Source: an uncultured Phycisphaerales bacterium
GTDB lineage: Bacteria > Planctomycetota > Phycisphaerae > Phycisphaerales > UBA1924
NCBI GenBank assembly: GCA_937995595.1
Contig: CALKJW010000020.1
Span: 47,096 to 111,095 of the forward strand
Length of the DNA stretch: 64,000 bases
Direction of reading: 5' to 3'
The notes under the pieces are model-generated. The model saw only the letters and a list, made by a program, of their open reading frames with translations, was not told where the DNA came from and did no database searches. Both the position numbers and the translations under genes were made by a program. Shown one piece after another: positions 10,211 to 20,769 of this stretch (position 1 is its first letter; every line of letters begins with the position of its first letter).

Positions 10211-10555
10211 ATGCCCGCGTTCCTCCACTACACGCTCGACGCCGCGATTCTCGCGCACCTCGCGCTGCTCGCGGCGTGCATCGTGCGCCTGTGCCGCGGC
10301 GAGAACGCCTTCGACCGCCTGCTGGCCGTCGATCTCATCGGCACGCTGCTGCTCGCCATCGCGGTGCTCTTCGCCATCCGCGAGGGTCAGAGCCTCGTCC
10401 TGGACGTGGCCCTCGGCCTGGCCGCCGTCGGCTTCACGGGCAGCATCCTGCTGGCCAAATACGTGGCCGACGACGCGGTGATCACAGGCTCGGGCGACGC
10501 CGCGGCCGACCCGGACCGGCCGCGTTCGCGCGCCCACACGGAGAGCAGCCCATGA
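10211..10555 (+). CDS. mrpF: Na+/H+ antiporter subunit F
   Basis: CIVRLCRGENAFDRLLAVDLIGTLLLAIAVLFAI; operon position. Confidence 0.8.
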   Translation: MPAFLHYTLDAAILAHLALLAACIVRLCRGENAFDRLLAVDLIGTLLLAIAVLFAIREGQSLVLDVALGLAAVGFTGSILLAKYVADDAVITGSGDAAADPDRPRSRAHTESSP

Positions 10556-10860
10556 CCCACGCCACCGCCACACTCGCCGCCGCGGCGGTCATCCTCGGCA
10601 CGCTGTTCTCCATCATCGGCGTGCTGGGGCTGGTGCGGTTCCCCGATGTCTACAGCCGCCTGCACGCCACGGGCAAGGTCAGCGTCTTCGGCGTGACGAT
10701 CCTGCTGCTCGCGGCGATCGCGCTCGACATCGCGGGCATCGGCAAGGCGATGGTGCTGATCGGCTACCTCATCCTCGCTGGCCCGGTGCTCTCGCACGCG
10801 CTGGCCGCCGCGGCACGGACGGCGGGCGTGAGGATGGAGGGAGAGGACGCCGCGCCCTGA
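10552..10860 (+). CDS. mrpG: Na+/H+ antiporter subunit G
   Basis: IGVLGLVRFPDVYSRLHATGKVSVFGV; operon position, 4-nt overlap with mrpF. Confidence 0.85.
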   Translation: MTHATATLAAAAVILGTLFSIIGVLGLVRFPDVYSRLHATGKVSVFGVTILLLAAIALDIAGIGKAMVLIGYLILAGPVLSHALAAAARTAGVRMEGEDAAP

Positions 10861-10892
10861 GGGCGCCGCTCGCCGGACAACTGGCAACGAAG

Positions 10893-10920
10893 AAGGCCCC
10901 GGGCGTGCGCCCGGGGCCTT
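10893..10920. terminator. Bidirectional terminator hairpin between convergent mrpG and groL
   Basis: Perfect 12-bp stem AAGGCCCCGGGC-gtgc-GCCCGGGGCCTT between convergent genes. Confidence 0.8.
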
Positions 10921-10953
10921 GGAGTGTGTTCGACCGCCGCGTAACGGACTCGA

Positions 10954-12654
<1,701 letters not shown>

Positions 12655-12858
12655 TCAACCGATCTTGATCCACGCCACGTCGGCGGAATCGATGATGTAC
12701 ACGTGCTTGCCGTCGGTGAGTTTGATCAGGTGATCGGGCTCCTCGGGCAGCAGCATCGCGTTGGTCACGATGCACTTCTCGGCGTGCGCGAAGAACACGA
12801 CGGCGTCGCGCTTGCCGTTGAGTTCCTTGCAGGCCTGTCGGAGTTGCTCGGTCGTCAT
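12655..12858 (-). CDS. Conserved-looking small hypothetical protein between groS and groL
   Basis: 67-aa [70 protein letters not shown], same strand, fits the groS-groL gap. Confidence 0.6.
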   Translation of the reverse strand: MTTEQLRQACKELNGKRDAVVFFAHAEKCIVTNAMLLPEEPDHLIKLTDGKHVYIIDSADVAWIKIG

Positions 12859-12868
12859 GGCGCGTGGG

Positions 12869-13201
12869 TCACTCGACGATCGCGAGCACTTCCTCCTCGC
12901 TCATGACCAGCAGTTTCTGCTCGTCGCCCGCCGCCCCGAGTTTGATCTCGGTCCCGGCGTAGGACGAGAAGATCACGCGGTCGCCCTTCTTGACGGTCAG
13001 CGGGATCAGTTCGCCCGTCTCGCTGTTGATCGTGCCCGTGCCGACCGCGACGACCACGCCGGTCTTGGGCGTGTCCTTGGCCTTCTCGGGCAGGTACAGG
13101 CCGCTCTCGGTGCGGTCCTCGGCCTCGTCGCGGCGGACGAGGATCTTGTCGTGCAGCGGACGGATCTTCGCGGCGGCGGGGGCGGTTGCGGTCTTCGACA
13201 T
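12869..13201 (-). CDS. groS: Co-chaperonin GroES
   Basis: IRPLHDKILVRRDEAEDRTESGLYLPEKAKDTPKTGVVVAVGTG; start MSKTATAP at 13201. Confidence 0.95.
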   Translation of the reverse strand: MSKTATAPAAAKIRPLHDKILVRRDEAEDRTESGLYLPEKAKDTPKTGVVVAVGTGTINSETGELIPLTVKKGDRVIFSSYAGTEIKLGAAGDEQKLLVMSEEEVLAIVE

Positions 13202-13303
13202 GGTCAGCGTCTCCTCGAATGCGGTAAACGGTTCCGGATGAGCGGTTGTCGGCATGCCAAACGCCGGACGCGGCGTTCGGGCCGTGGGTTGAACGATCGA
13301 CGG

Positions 13304-14059
13304 TCACGGGCTCCCCGGCCAGCGGCCGTGGTAGAAGCGCTGCATGCAGCGCTGCAGGACCTTGAGCATGAGTTCGACGTCCGCCGCGGCCCGGTCGACC
13401 ACCGCGAACGCGTCGCACCGCAGCGCGGCGGACATGTGGCGGGTGGCGTCGCGCGCGCTGCGGGCCTGCTGCACGACGACCGTCGGCGGGGGGGAGTCGA
13501 GCCGGCGGAGCAGTTCGAGCACGCGCGGGCCGGCCTCTTCGACGGGCGCGGGCGTGGTCGAACCGGCATCGAGCGGCAGACCCAGGTCAACAACCGCGAT
13601 GTGCACGGGGTTGGTGCGGATCGCACGCTCCGCCTCGCGTGCCGTGCGAACGCGCAGCGAGTGCACGCCCATCGGCTCCAGCAGCGCGGGCAGGCGATCG
13701 ACCCACGACTCGTTCTGCCAACCGCCCCACGACAGAAGCAGGTTCAGCCGCCGGCCGCGGTCGGTCGGGGGCAGATGGCCGCCCGTGTCACGCGGCGGGA
13801 AGCGGTCGAGGCGGAGTTCGGCCCACCGATCGCTCGTCTGGCCTGCGGGCGGGAGCGCATCGGGTGCCTCGCCGTCCGGATGGCCGTCCGACTCCGCGCC
13901 GTGGGCAAGGGGTGAAATCCGGCGAATGTTGAAGCGGAACAACGGTTGAACGCCGCGGCCCGCACTCAGCCGCTGAGCCAGCCGACCGCCGAACGGCAGC
14001 AACACGCCCGCCGCGACGGGCTGGTTCGGAGTCGGGGATTGCGTGCGCAGCATCACCAT
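13304..14059 (-). CDS. Hypothetical protein with response-regulator receiver-like domain
   Basis: LNLLLSWGGWQNESWVDRLPALLEPMGVHSLRVRTAREAERAIRTNPVHIAVVDLGLPLDAG; start uncertain. Confidence 0.5.
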   Translation of the reverse strand: MVMLRTQSPTPNQPVAAGVLLPFGGRLAQRLSAGRGVQPLFRFNIRRISPLAHGAESDGHPDGEAPDALPPAGQTSDRWAELRLDRFPPRDTGGHLPPTDRGRRLNLLLSWGGWQNESWVDRLPALLEPMGVHSLRVRTAREAERAIRTNPVHIAVVDLGLPLDAGSTTPAPVEEAGPRVLELLRRLDSPPPTVVVQQARSARDATRHMSAALRCDAFAVVDRAAADVELMLKVLQRCMQRFYHGRWPGSP

Positions 14060-14327
14060 TGCGGCCAGACGATGGCAAGTCCTGTGCCGAAGGTCGCAGG
14101 CGGTTTGGGTGCCCTGGTCACTCGGATGGCCGCCAAAACCGGGCCTTTGGACGGCGGGGGCGGGTGCATGTGGCTGCGATGGCCTGCCAGCCCGCCGCGG
14201 CGGTCGTGTGTCGGTGCCATTTCGGCAGGTGGCAAGTAGTGGCCATCGGTCTCCGCGCGTGGTGCACGGGACCGATCGCTGGCGAACAGAAACCTGCCGC
14301 GGCGGGGCGAGCGGGTACACTGACCGC

Positions 14328-15695
14328 ATGGAGATCGCACTGGTCATTGTGGGTGTGCTCGCGGTGGGGCTTGCCGTCGTGACCGTCTGGCTGGCGATGG
14401 AGCGCGGGCGGCTTGTCGCGGCGGCCGATGCGGCCGCGCGCGACGCCAACAACGCACGCGAAGAGCGCGAGCGGCTGGGAGCGCAGTTGCGCGAGGCGTC
14501 GAGCGCGGCGGCGGCGGCGGGGGAGCGTGCGACCGGCTTGGAGCGGCAACTGGCCGAGGCCGCGCAGCGCGGCGAGACGGAACTGGCCGATGCGATTGCG
14601 AAGCGCGACGCGCTGTGGGAGGAGAAGGCGCGCCGGATCGAGCAGGTCGCGAGCGAGAAACTCGCCAGCGCGCAGCGCGAACGCGACGCCGTGAAGACCC
14701 AACTCGACCAGATGGAGGCGAAGATGCGGGAAGCCTTCGCCGCGATCTCGCGCGAGGCGATGGAGAAGAACTCGACGCAGTTTCTGGCGCTGGCGGAGCA
14801 GAAACTCGAGTCCAAGCGGTCGGCCGTCGACGAACTGGTCAAGCCGATCGCCGAGACGCTGAAGAGGACCGACGAGAAACTCGCGGTGATCGAGTCGGCC
14901 GGATCGTCGCTCAAGGAGGAAACGACGCGGCTGGTGCGGGCGCTGCGCGACCCGCACGTGCGCGGGCGGTACGGCGAGATCCAGTTGCGCCGCGTGGCGG
15001 AACTGGCGGGCATGAGCGACAACTGCGACTTCTACGAGCAGGACCAGACGCGCGACGCGGACGGCAACCCGCTGCGGCCGGACATGGTGATCCGGATGCC
15101 CAGCGACCGCGTGGTGGTCGTCGACGCCAAGACCAACATCCGCGCCTATCTGGAGGCGATGGAGGCGGCGACGCCGGACGAGGCGGAGGCGTGCCTCGAA
15201 CGCTTCGCGCGCCACGTGTCGGAGCAGGCCACGGCGCTGGCGCGGAAGAAGTACTGGACGCAGTACCGGGGATCGCCGGAGTTCGTGGTGATGTTCATCC
15301 CCGGCGATCAGTTCATCGACGCCGCGCTGCGGCGCGAGGCGACGCTGCTGGAGCGCGCGGCCGAGCAGGGGGTGCTGCTGGCGGGGCCCTCGACGCTGAT
15401 CGGGCTTCTGCGCGCGGTGGCCGTGGGGTACAGGGAGCAGCGGCTCGCGCAGGCGGCGGAGGAACTGCGCGAGCTGGGCAGGGAGCTCCACGAGCGTGCC
15501 GCCACCGCGTTCGCGCACGTGCTGCAACTGGGCCGGGCGATCAACTCGACCGTCGACAGTTATAATAAGTTCGTTGGTTCTTATGAATCCCGCCTGGAGC
15601 CGACGCTCAAGAAGTTCGAGGACGCGGGCGTGAAGAGCGCCAAGGAACTGCCCGAGGTCCGGACGGTGGACACGCGGGCGAGGGTGACGGAGTAG
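14328..15695 (+). CDS. rmuC: DNA recombination protein RmuC
   Basis: N-terminal TM plus coiled coil, then RGRYGEIQLRRVAELAGM...PDMVIRMPSDRVVVVDAKTN. Confidence 0.9.
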   Translation: MEIALVIVGVLAVGLAVVTVWLAMERGRLVAAADAAARDANNAREERERLGAQLREASSAAAAAGERATGLERQLAEAAQRGETELADAIAKRDALWEEKARRIEQVASEKLASAQRERDAVKTQLDQMEAKMREAFAAISREAMEKNSTQFLALAEQKLESKRSAVDELVKPIAETLKRTDEKLAVIESAGSSLKEETTRLVRALRDPHVRGRYGEIQLRRVAELAGMSDNCDFYEQDQTRDADGNPLRPDMVIRMPSDRVVVVDAKTNIRAYLEAMEAATPDEAEACLERFARHVSEQATALARKKYWTQYRGSPEFVVMFIPGDQFIDAALRREATLLERAAEQGVLLAGPSTLIGLLRAVAVGYREQRLAQAAEELRELGRELHERAATAFAHVLQLGRAINSTVDSYNKFVGSYESRLEPTLKKFEDAGVKSAKELPEVRTVDTRARVTE

Positions 15696-15713
15696 CCCGC
15701 CGGGGGTTTGAGC

Positions 15714-16370
15714 ATGCGCACGCCAGCACCGTACGCCGACCGCGCCGACGCCGGGGCCCGGCTGGCCGCGAGGCTCGCCGGGCTGGGCCTGAGGCGCCCG
15801 CTGGTGCTGGCGGTCCCGCGCGGCGGGGTCGAGGTCGGCGCGCCGATCGCCGACACGCTGGGCGGCGAACTCGACGTGGTGCTGGCTCGGAAACTCCGCG
15901 CGCCCTCGCAGCCTGAACTGGCGCTTGGCGCTGTGGGCGAGGACGGCCGGGCGCACCTGAACGAGTACGGCCGCGAGGTGTACGCGGGAGCGCCGGAGAT
16001 CATCGAACGCGCCAAGGCTCGCGAACTGGCCGAGATCGCGAGGCGGCGAGAGATGTTCCGGGCGGTCCGGCCCGCGGCGGAGATCGCCGGGCGCGACGTG
16101 GTGGTCGTTGACGACGGCATGGCGACCGGTTCGACATTGATCGCCGCGCTGCACGCGGTCCGCGCGGCGGGCCCGGCCCGAGTCGTTGTTGCCCTGCCGG
16201 CCATGCCGTACTCGCGGCAGGGGGAGATCCGTGCGCTGTGCGACGACCTTGTGTGCCCTGTCGCGACCGACGACTTCTTCGCGGTCGGACAGTTCTACCA
16301 CGACTTCAGCGAGGTGAGCGACAACCGCGTCGCGGAGTTGCTGCGGCGGCACGCCGGGCCGCAGCACTGA
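15714..16370 (+). CDS. Phosphoribosyltransferase family protein
   Basis: VLAVPRGGVEVGAPIA; PRPP motif DVVVVDDGMATGSTLIAAL. Confidence 0.85.
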   Translation: MRTPAPYADRADAGARLAARLAGLGLRRPLVLAVPRGGVEVGAPIADTLGGELDVVLARKLRAPSQPELALGAVGEDGRAHLNEYGREVYAGAPEIIERAKARELAEIARRREMFRAVRPAAEIAGRDVVVVDDGMATGSTLIAALHAVRAAGPARVVVALPAMPYSRQGEIRALCDDLVCPVATDDFFAVGQFYHDFSEVSDNRVAELLRRHAGPQH

Positions 16371-16393
16371 CTGAGCGCGGGGCGCCGGCGCCA

Positions 16394-18034
16394 TCAGCGT
16401 TGCGAGTCCGTGCTCGCGCGGCGGGCGCGGACGCCGAGGAACATCGGGATCTCGCGGCGGGCGCGGTTCTCCTCGGCCGCGCGCGGGCCGGAGGTGCTCT
16501 CGCGCAGACTCGGCCACTCCTCCAGAGCGTCGACGAGCAGGCCCGCCCTGGCGAGCGCGCCGACGTACGCCTGAAGCGGCCGGTGGAAGGTGAGCGTGCG
16601 GACGCTGCCCTTGCCGTGCGCGGCCTTGCCCGGCTGCATCTCGATCTCGCGCACGTCGGACGACAGGTAACCGTCGATGCGCCGGTACTGGCGCGACTGT
16701 CGGTCGTCCCACCCCCACGCGCTCTGGCCGACGGCGCGGAACGCGGGGTGCGAGACGACAAACACGAACGCGCCACCGGGCCGCAACGCCGCGGCGACGC
16801 CGCGCATCACCGGCTCGAGCGTGTCGATGTTGCCCAGCGCCATGACGCACGCGGCACGGTCAAAGGCGCCGCGGAGATCGGCGGGCAGCGCGGCCCAGAG
16901 GTCGCGCGCATCGCCCACGAGGTAGCGCTGGTTCGGGTCGTCGCCGGCGCGGCGCGCGGCCGCTTCGATCAGCCCAGGCGCGGCGTCGACGCCGGTGACG
17001 CTGCAGCCCATCGCGGCGAGCCGGCGCGCCAGCACGCCCTGCCCGCAGGCGACGTCGAGCACGCGCGAGCCCGGCTGCGCGTTGAGAAGGCGGAGCGCGC
17101 CGGGGAGGATGACGCGCTCGTAGTGGTCGTTGCCGCGGTCGTCGAGCAGGTCGTCGTACCAGTCCGCGACGTTCTGCCACGAGGTGGCGTGTCCCGGCTG
17201 GGGCGCGGGCGGGCGCGGCGGCGCGGGCGCGGCCGTGCCGGCGGCCCTGTAGAACGAGTCCGGCGGCGGCGAAGTGAAGACGATCTCCTGACCGGTCGCG
17301 GGGTGGGCAAAGCCGAGTTCGGCCGCGTGCAGGCCGAGGCGGCCGATCGGGTTCGTGTGTGCGCCGAATCGCCGGTCGCCCACGAGGGGGTGGCCCATGT
17401 CGGCAAAGTGGATGCGGATCTGGTTCTTGCGGCCGGTTTCGAGCCGCGCTTCGACAAGTGTCCGGCCGTTGCCCGCGGCGAGCACGCGGAAGTGCGTCAC
17501 GGCGAGTTTGCCGGGGCCGGGCCGTCCGGGGCGCAGGTCCGCCGCGCGGCCGCGGCGCGGCGATTCGTCCGCCTCCTCGTCGCGCATCATGGACTGGCGC
17601 GAGCCCTCGAAGCCGGGCGGCCCGATCACGCCCTCGGCCAGCGCGAGGTACTTTCGGCGCACGCGCTTGGCGCGGAAGTCCTCCTTGAGCCAGTTGAAGG
17701 CGCGCTGGCTTCTGGCAAAGACCACAAGGCCCGAGGCCTCCTTGTCGAGCCGGTGAATGACCCACACCGGCGGCGGCGGCGCACCGCGCGCGTCGTCGTC
17801 GCGCGGCTTGCCCGGCCCGCGACGTCCGGGCCCGCGGACGTACTGCTTGAGCGCGTCGAACAGGGTTCGCGGTTTGCCCGGCACCCGGTAGCCGCGAACG
17901 GGGCGCGGGTCGGCCGTGACCAGCCCCGTGGGCTTGTCGATGACGATGAGGTCGTCGTCCTCGTGAACGATGCGCACGCCCTTGGGCAGGGGGCTGGCGC
18001 CGGGGAGGGGGCGCTTGGGCGCGTTGCGGGTCAT
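16394..18034 (-). CDS. RluA-family pseudouridine synthase fused to class I SAM-dependent methyltransferase
   Basis: N-half HRLDKEASGLVVFARSQRAF (pseudouridine synthase), C-half VLDVACGQGVLARRLAAMGCSVTGVDAAPGLIEAA (methyltransferase); one continuous ORF. Confidence 0.8.
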   Translation of the reverse strand: MTRNAPKRPLPGASPLPKGVRIVHEDDDLIVIDKPTGLVTADPRPVRGYRVPGKPRTLFDALKQYVRGPGRRGPGKPRDDDARGAPPPPVWVIHRLDKEASGLVVFARSQRAFNWLKEDFRAKRVRRKYLALAEGVIGPPGFEGSRQSMMRDEEADESPRRGRAADLRPGRPGPGKLAVTHFRVLAAGNGRTLVEARLETGRKNQIRIHFADMGHPLVGDRRFGAHTNPIGRLGLHAAELGFAHPATGQEIVFTSPPPDSFYRAAGTAAPAPPRPPAPQPGHATSWQNVADWYDDLLDDRGNDHYERVILPGALRLLNAQPGSRVLDVACGQGVLARRLAAMGCSVTGVDAAPGLIEAAARRAGDDPNQRYLVGDARDLWAALPADLRGAFDRAACVMALGNIDTLEPVMRGVAAALRPGGAFVFVVSHPAFRAVGQSAWGWDDRQSRQYRRIDGYLSSDVREIEMQPGKAAHGKGSVRTLTFHRPLQAYVGALARAGLLVDALEEWPSLRESTSGPRAAEENRARREIPMFLGVRARRASTDSQR

Positions 18035-18885
18035 GTCCGGCTCGCTCCGGCAGGTCCCCGGGGCGCACAGCACGCGGCGCGTGACTCGATCTCGCGGAGG
18101 AGAAACGGCGCGAAGTCGGCCTTGGTCATTGCGCCCGGCGTGCGGTGCTGCGAACCGTCGCGACCGAGGACCACGGCCTCGATGGTCTCGGCGTCGATCG
18201 TCGCCAGCGGGTTGGCGACGATCAGGTCAAGGCCCTTGCGGTGCAGTTTGGAGGCGGCCGATTCGAGCAGGCGGTCGGCGGGCTCGAGCGCAAAGCCGAC
18301 GACCAGTTGGTCGTCGCGCTTCGTCGCCGCGACGCCGGCGAGCAGATCGGGCGTCGGTTCCAGTTCGAGCGTGAAGGTCTGGTTCATGCGCTTGAACTTG
18401 CCGCCGAGGATCTCTGGGGTGGTTCTGGGCCGGTAGTCGGCAACCGCCGCGGCCATGACGAGCACGTCGCAGGCCGGCATGGCCGCGCGGAGCAGGGCGT
18501 CGAGTTCGGCGGTTGTGCGGAACCGCCGGACGATCACCCGCGAATCGGAGGGCATCTGCGAGGTGGGCCCGAGCAGCAGAGTGACCGCCCAGCCGTGTTT
18601 CGCGGCGTGGTCGGCCAGCGCGATGCCCAGTCGGCCGGAGGACCGGTTCCCGATGAACCGGACGGCGTCGATCGGCTCGTGCGTGGGCCCGGCGGTGATG
18701 AGCAGCCTGCGGGGCGTATCGCCGGCGCGGGTTGAAGGAGGTATCGGAACGGACAGGGAGTGCGGCGGGGACAAGGGGTTGCTCCGTGGCGGGCGGCCGG
18801 CGGCGCGTCCCGTAGGAATGAGATGCCCGATGATAGCGCGGGGGCGTCGCGGCCCGACCCATTGGAGCGCGCGGGGCCGTCGCAT
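18031..18885 (-). CDS. Phosphopantothenate-cysteine ligase (CoaB)-domain protein
   Basis: LITAGPTHEPIDAVRFIGNRSSGRLGIALA; MAAAVADYRP; no CoaC flavoprotein half; N-terminal start uncertain. Confidence 0.8.
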   Translation of the reverse strand: MRRPRALQWVGPRRPRAIIGHLIPTGRAAGRPPRSNPLSPPHSLSVPIPPSTRAGDTPRRLLITAGPTHEPIDAVRFIGNRSSGRLGIALADHAAKHGWAVTLLLGPTSQMPSDSRVIVRRFRTTAELDALLRAAMPACDVLVMAAAVADYRPRTTPEILGGKFKRMNQTFTLELEPTPDLLAGVAATKRDDQLVVGFALEPADRLLESAASKLHRKGLDLIVANPLATIDAETIEAVVLGRDGSQHRTPGAMTKADFAPFLLREIESRAACCAPRGPAGASRT

Positions 18886-18961
18886 CCGCTAGTATCCCCG
18901 CCCGGCGCGGCCCGCGTGGGCCGCGGCACGGGCGACAGGCACAGGAAGTTGTCGAGACTCC

Positions 18962-20713
18962 ATGGCACGATCACGCAAGAAGATCGGCGAGATCCTCATC
19001 GGCATGGGCGTTGTCACGCAGCGCCAGGTTGAGGACGTGCTCATCAAGACCAAGGCCAGCGGCAAGCGCATCGGCGAGGCGCTGGTCGAGGCCGGGCTGG
19101 TGAAGGAAGAACAGGTCGCCAAGGCGCTGGCCAACCAGTACGGCATGGAGTACGTGGACCTGTCGGCGCAGGGCGTGGCCTCGCAGATCGACGCCAAACT
19201 CATCCCCGAGGACCTCATCAAGAAGCACCTGATCCTCCCGATGTCCAAGGCGGGCGGGCGGCTGCAGTTGATCGTCCACGACCCGATGGACCTGGAACTG
19301 ATGGACATGCTCCGGTTCCGGCTCAACGTGGAGATCGAGCCGCGGATCGCGGCCAAGGGGCAGATCAAGTCGTTCATCGAGCGCATGGGGCAGCCGGGGG
19401 GCGGGCCGGGGCAGGCCCTGCCGCGGATGGTCGCGGCCAACGAGTCGCTGGTCACCGAATCGATCGACCGGACGATCGACCGCTCGGTGGACCGGTCGAT
19501 GGACAAGTCGATCGACGTGGCGGGCGAGGAAGCGCCGATCGTCAAACTGGTGACGCGCATTCTCGTCGAGGCGGTGAAGATGCGCGCGTCGGACATCCAC
19601 ATCGAGCCGATGGCCGACCGGGTCCGCCTGCGCTACCGCATCGACGGCGAGTGCATGGAGCGCGACAACCTGCCCCAGCGCATGCAGAACTCGGTGCTCA
19701 GCCGCGTGAAACTGATGGCGGGCATGAACATCGCCGAGAAGCGCGTGCCTCAGGACGGGCGCATCAAGATCCCGGTCGACGACGTGTTCATCGACTTCCG
19801 CGTGTCGGCGTGCCCGGCGTACCACGGCGAGAGCGTGGTGCTGCGTATTCTGCGTCCCGACTCGGTGAAGATCGGCCTTGTGAACCTCGGCTTCGAGGAG
19901 GACAACCTCGCGATCTTCAACCGGATCATCCGCCGGCCCAACGGCATCTTCCTGGTGACCGGCCCGACCGGCTCGGGCAAGACGACGACGCTGTACAGCG
20001 CGCTGGACGTGCTGAACCGTCCCGACCGCAAGATCATCACCGCCGAGGACCCCATCGAGTACAACTTCGAGGGGATCAACCAGTGCCAGGTGAACGAGAA
20101 GATCGGGCTGGGGTTCGACAAGATCCTCCGCACGATGCTCCGCCAGGCGCCCAACATCATCCTGGTGGGCGAGATCCGCGACCGCGAGGTGGCCGAGATC
20201 GCGATCCAGGCCGCGCTGACGGGCCACCTGGTGTTCTCGACGCTGCACACCAACGACGCGCCCAGCGCGATCACGCGTCTGATCGACATGGGCCTCAAGC
20301 CGTTCCTCGTCGCCAGTTCGATCCAGGCGATCATGGCCCAGCGGCTCATCCGCGTGCTGTGCAAGGAGTGCAAGAAGATCGACCCGAACCCGGACCCCAA
20401 GTACCTGAACCTGATCGGCCTTCGGCCCGACGAGGCCGTGGGGCGGGTGTACCAGCCGATCGGCTGCCCGGTGTGCAACGGCACGGGGTTCAAGGGGCGC
20501 CAGGCGATCTTCGAACTCATGCAGATGAACTCGGAGATCCGCGAACTGGCGTTCAACATGGCGTCGATCTCGCAGATCCGTCACGCCGCGCTGGCCAACG
20601 GCATGCGGCCGCTGGTCGCCGACGGCAAGATCAAGGTCCTCAAGGGCGTCACGACGCCCGCGGAAATCGCCAAGATGGCGCAGATGGAGGGCATGGCCGA
20701 CATCGAGGCCTGA
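18962..20713 (+). CDS. Type II secretion/type IV pilus assembly ATPase (GspE/PilB family)
   Basis: MshEN-type N-terminus; Walker A GPTGSGKTTTLYSAL; AEDPIEYNFEGINQCQVNEKIGLGF; CxxC zinc motifs. Confidence 0.93.
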   Translation: MARSRKKIGEILIGMGVVTQRQVEDVLIKTKASGKRIGEALVEAGLVKEEQVAKALANQYGMEYVDLSAQGVASQIDAKLIPEDLIKKHLILPMSKAGGRLQLIVHDPMDLELMDMLRFRLNVEIEPRIAAKGQIKSFIERMGQPGGGPGQALPRMVAANESLVTESIDRTIDRSVDRSMDKSIDVAGEEAPIVKLVTRILVEAVKMRASDIHIEPMADRVRLRYRIDGECMERDNLPQRMQNSVLSRVKLMAGMNIAEKRVPQDGRIKIPVDDVFIDFRVSACPAYHGESVVLRILRPDSVKIGLVNLGFEEDNLAIFNRIIRRPNGIFLVTGPTGSGKTTTLYSALDVLNRPDRKIITAEDPIEYNFEGINQCQVNEKIGLGFDKILRTMLRQAPNIILVGEIRDREVAEIAIQAALTGHLVFSTLHTNDAPSAITRLIDMGLKPFLVASSIQAIMAQRLIRVLCKECKKIDPNPDPKYLNLIGLRPDEAVGRVYQPIGCPVCNGTGFKGRQAIFELMQMNSEIRELAFNMASISQIRHAALANGMRPLVADGKIKVLKGVTTPAEIAKMAQMEGMADIEA

Positions 20714-20769
20714 CGCGCCGCCCGCTCGCTTTGTCTGTTCACCCCCAACGCACCACTGGAATCTGAACC

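Noticed and set aside
13201-13303. Possible CIRCE heat-shock operator upstream of groS
   Set aside because: No TTAGCACTC-N9-GAGTGCTAA-like inverted repeat found.
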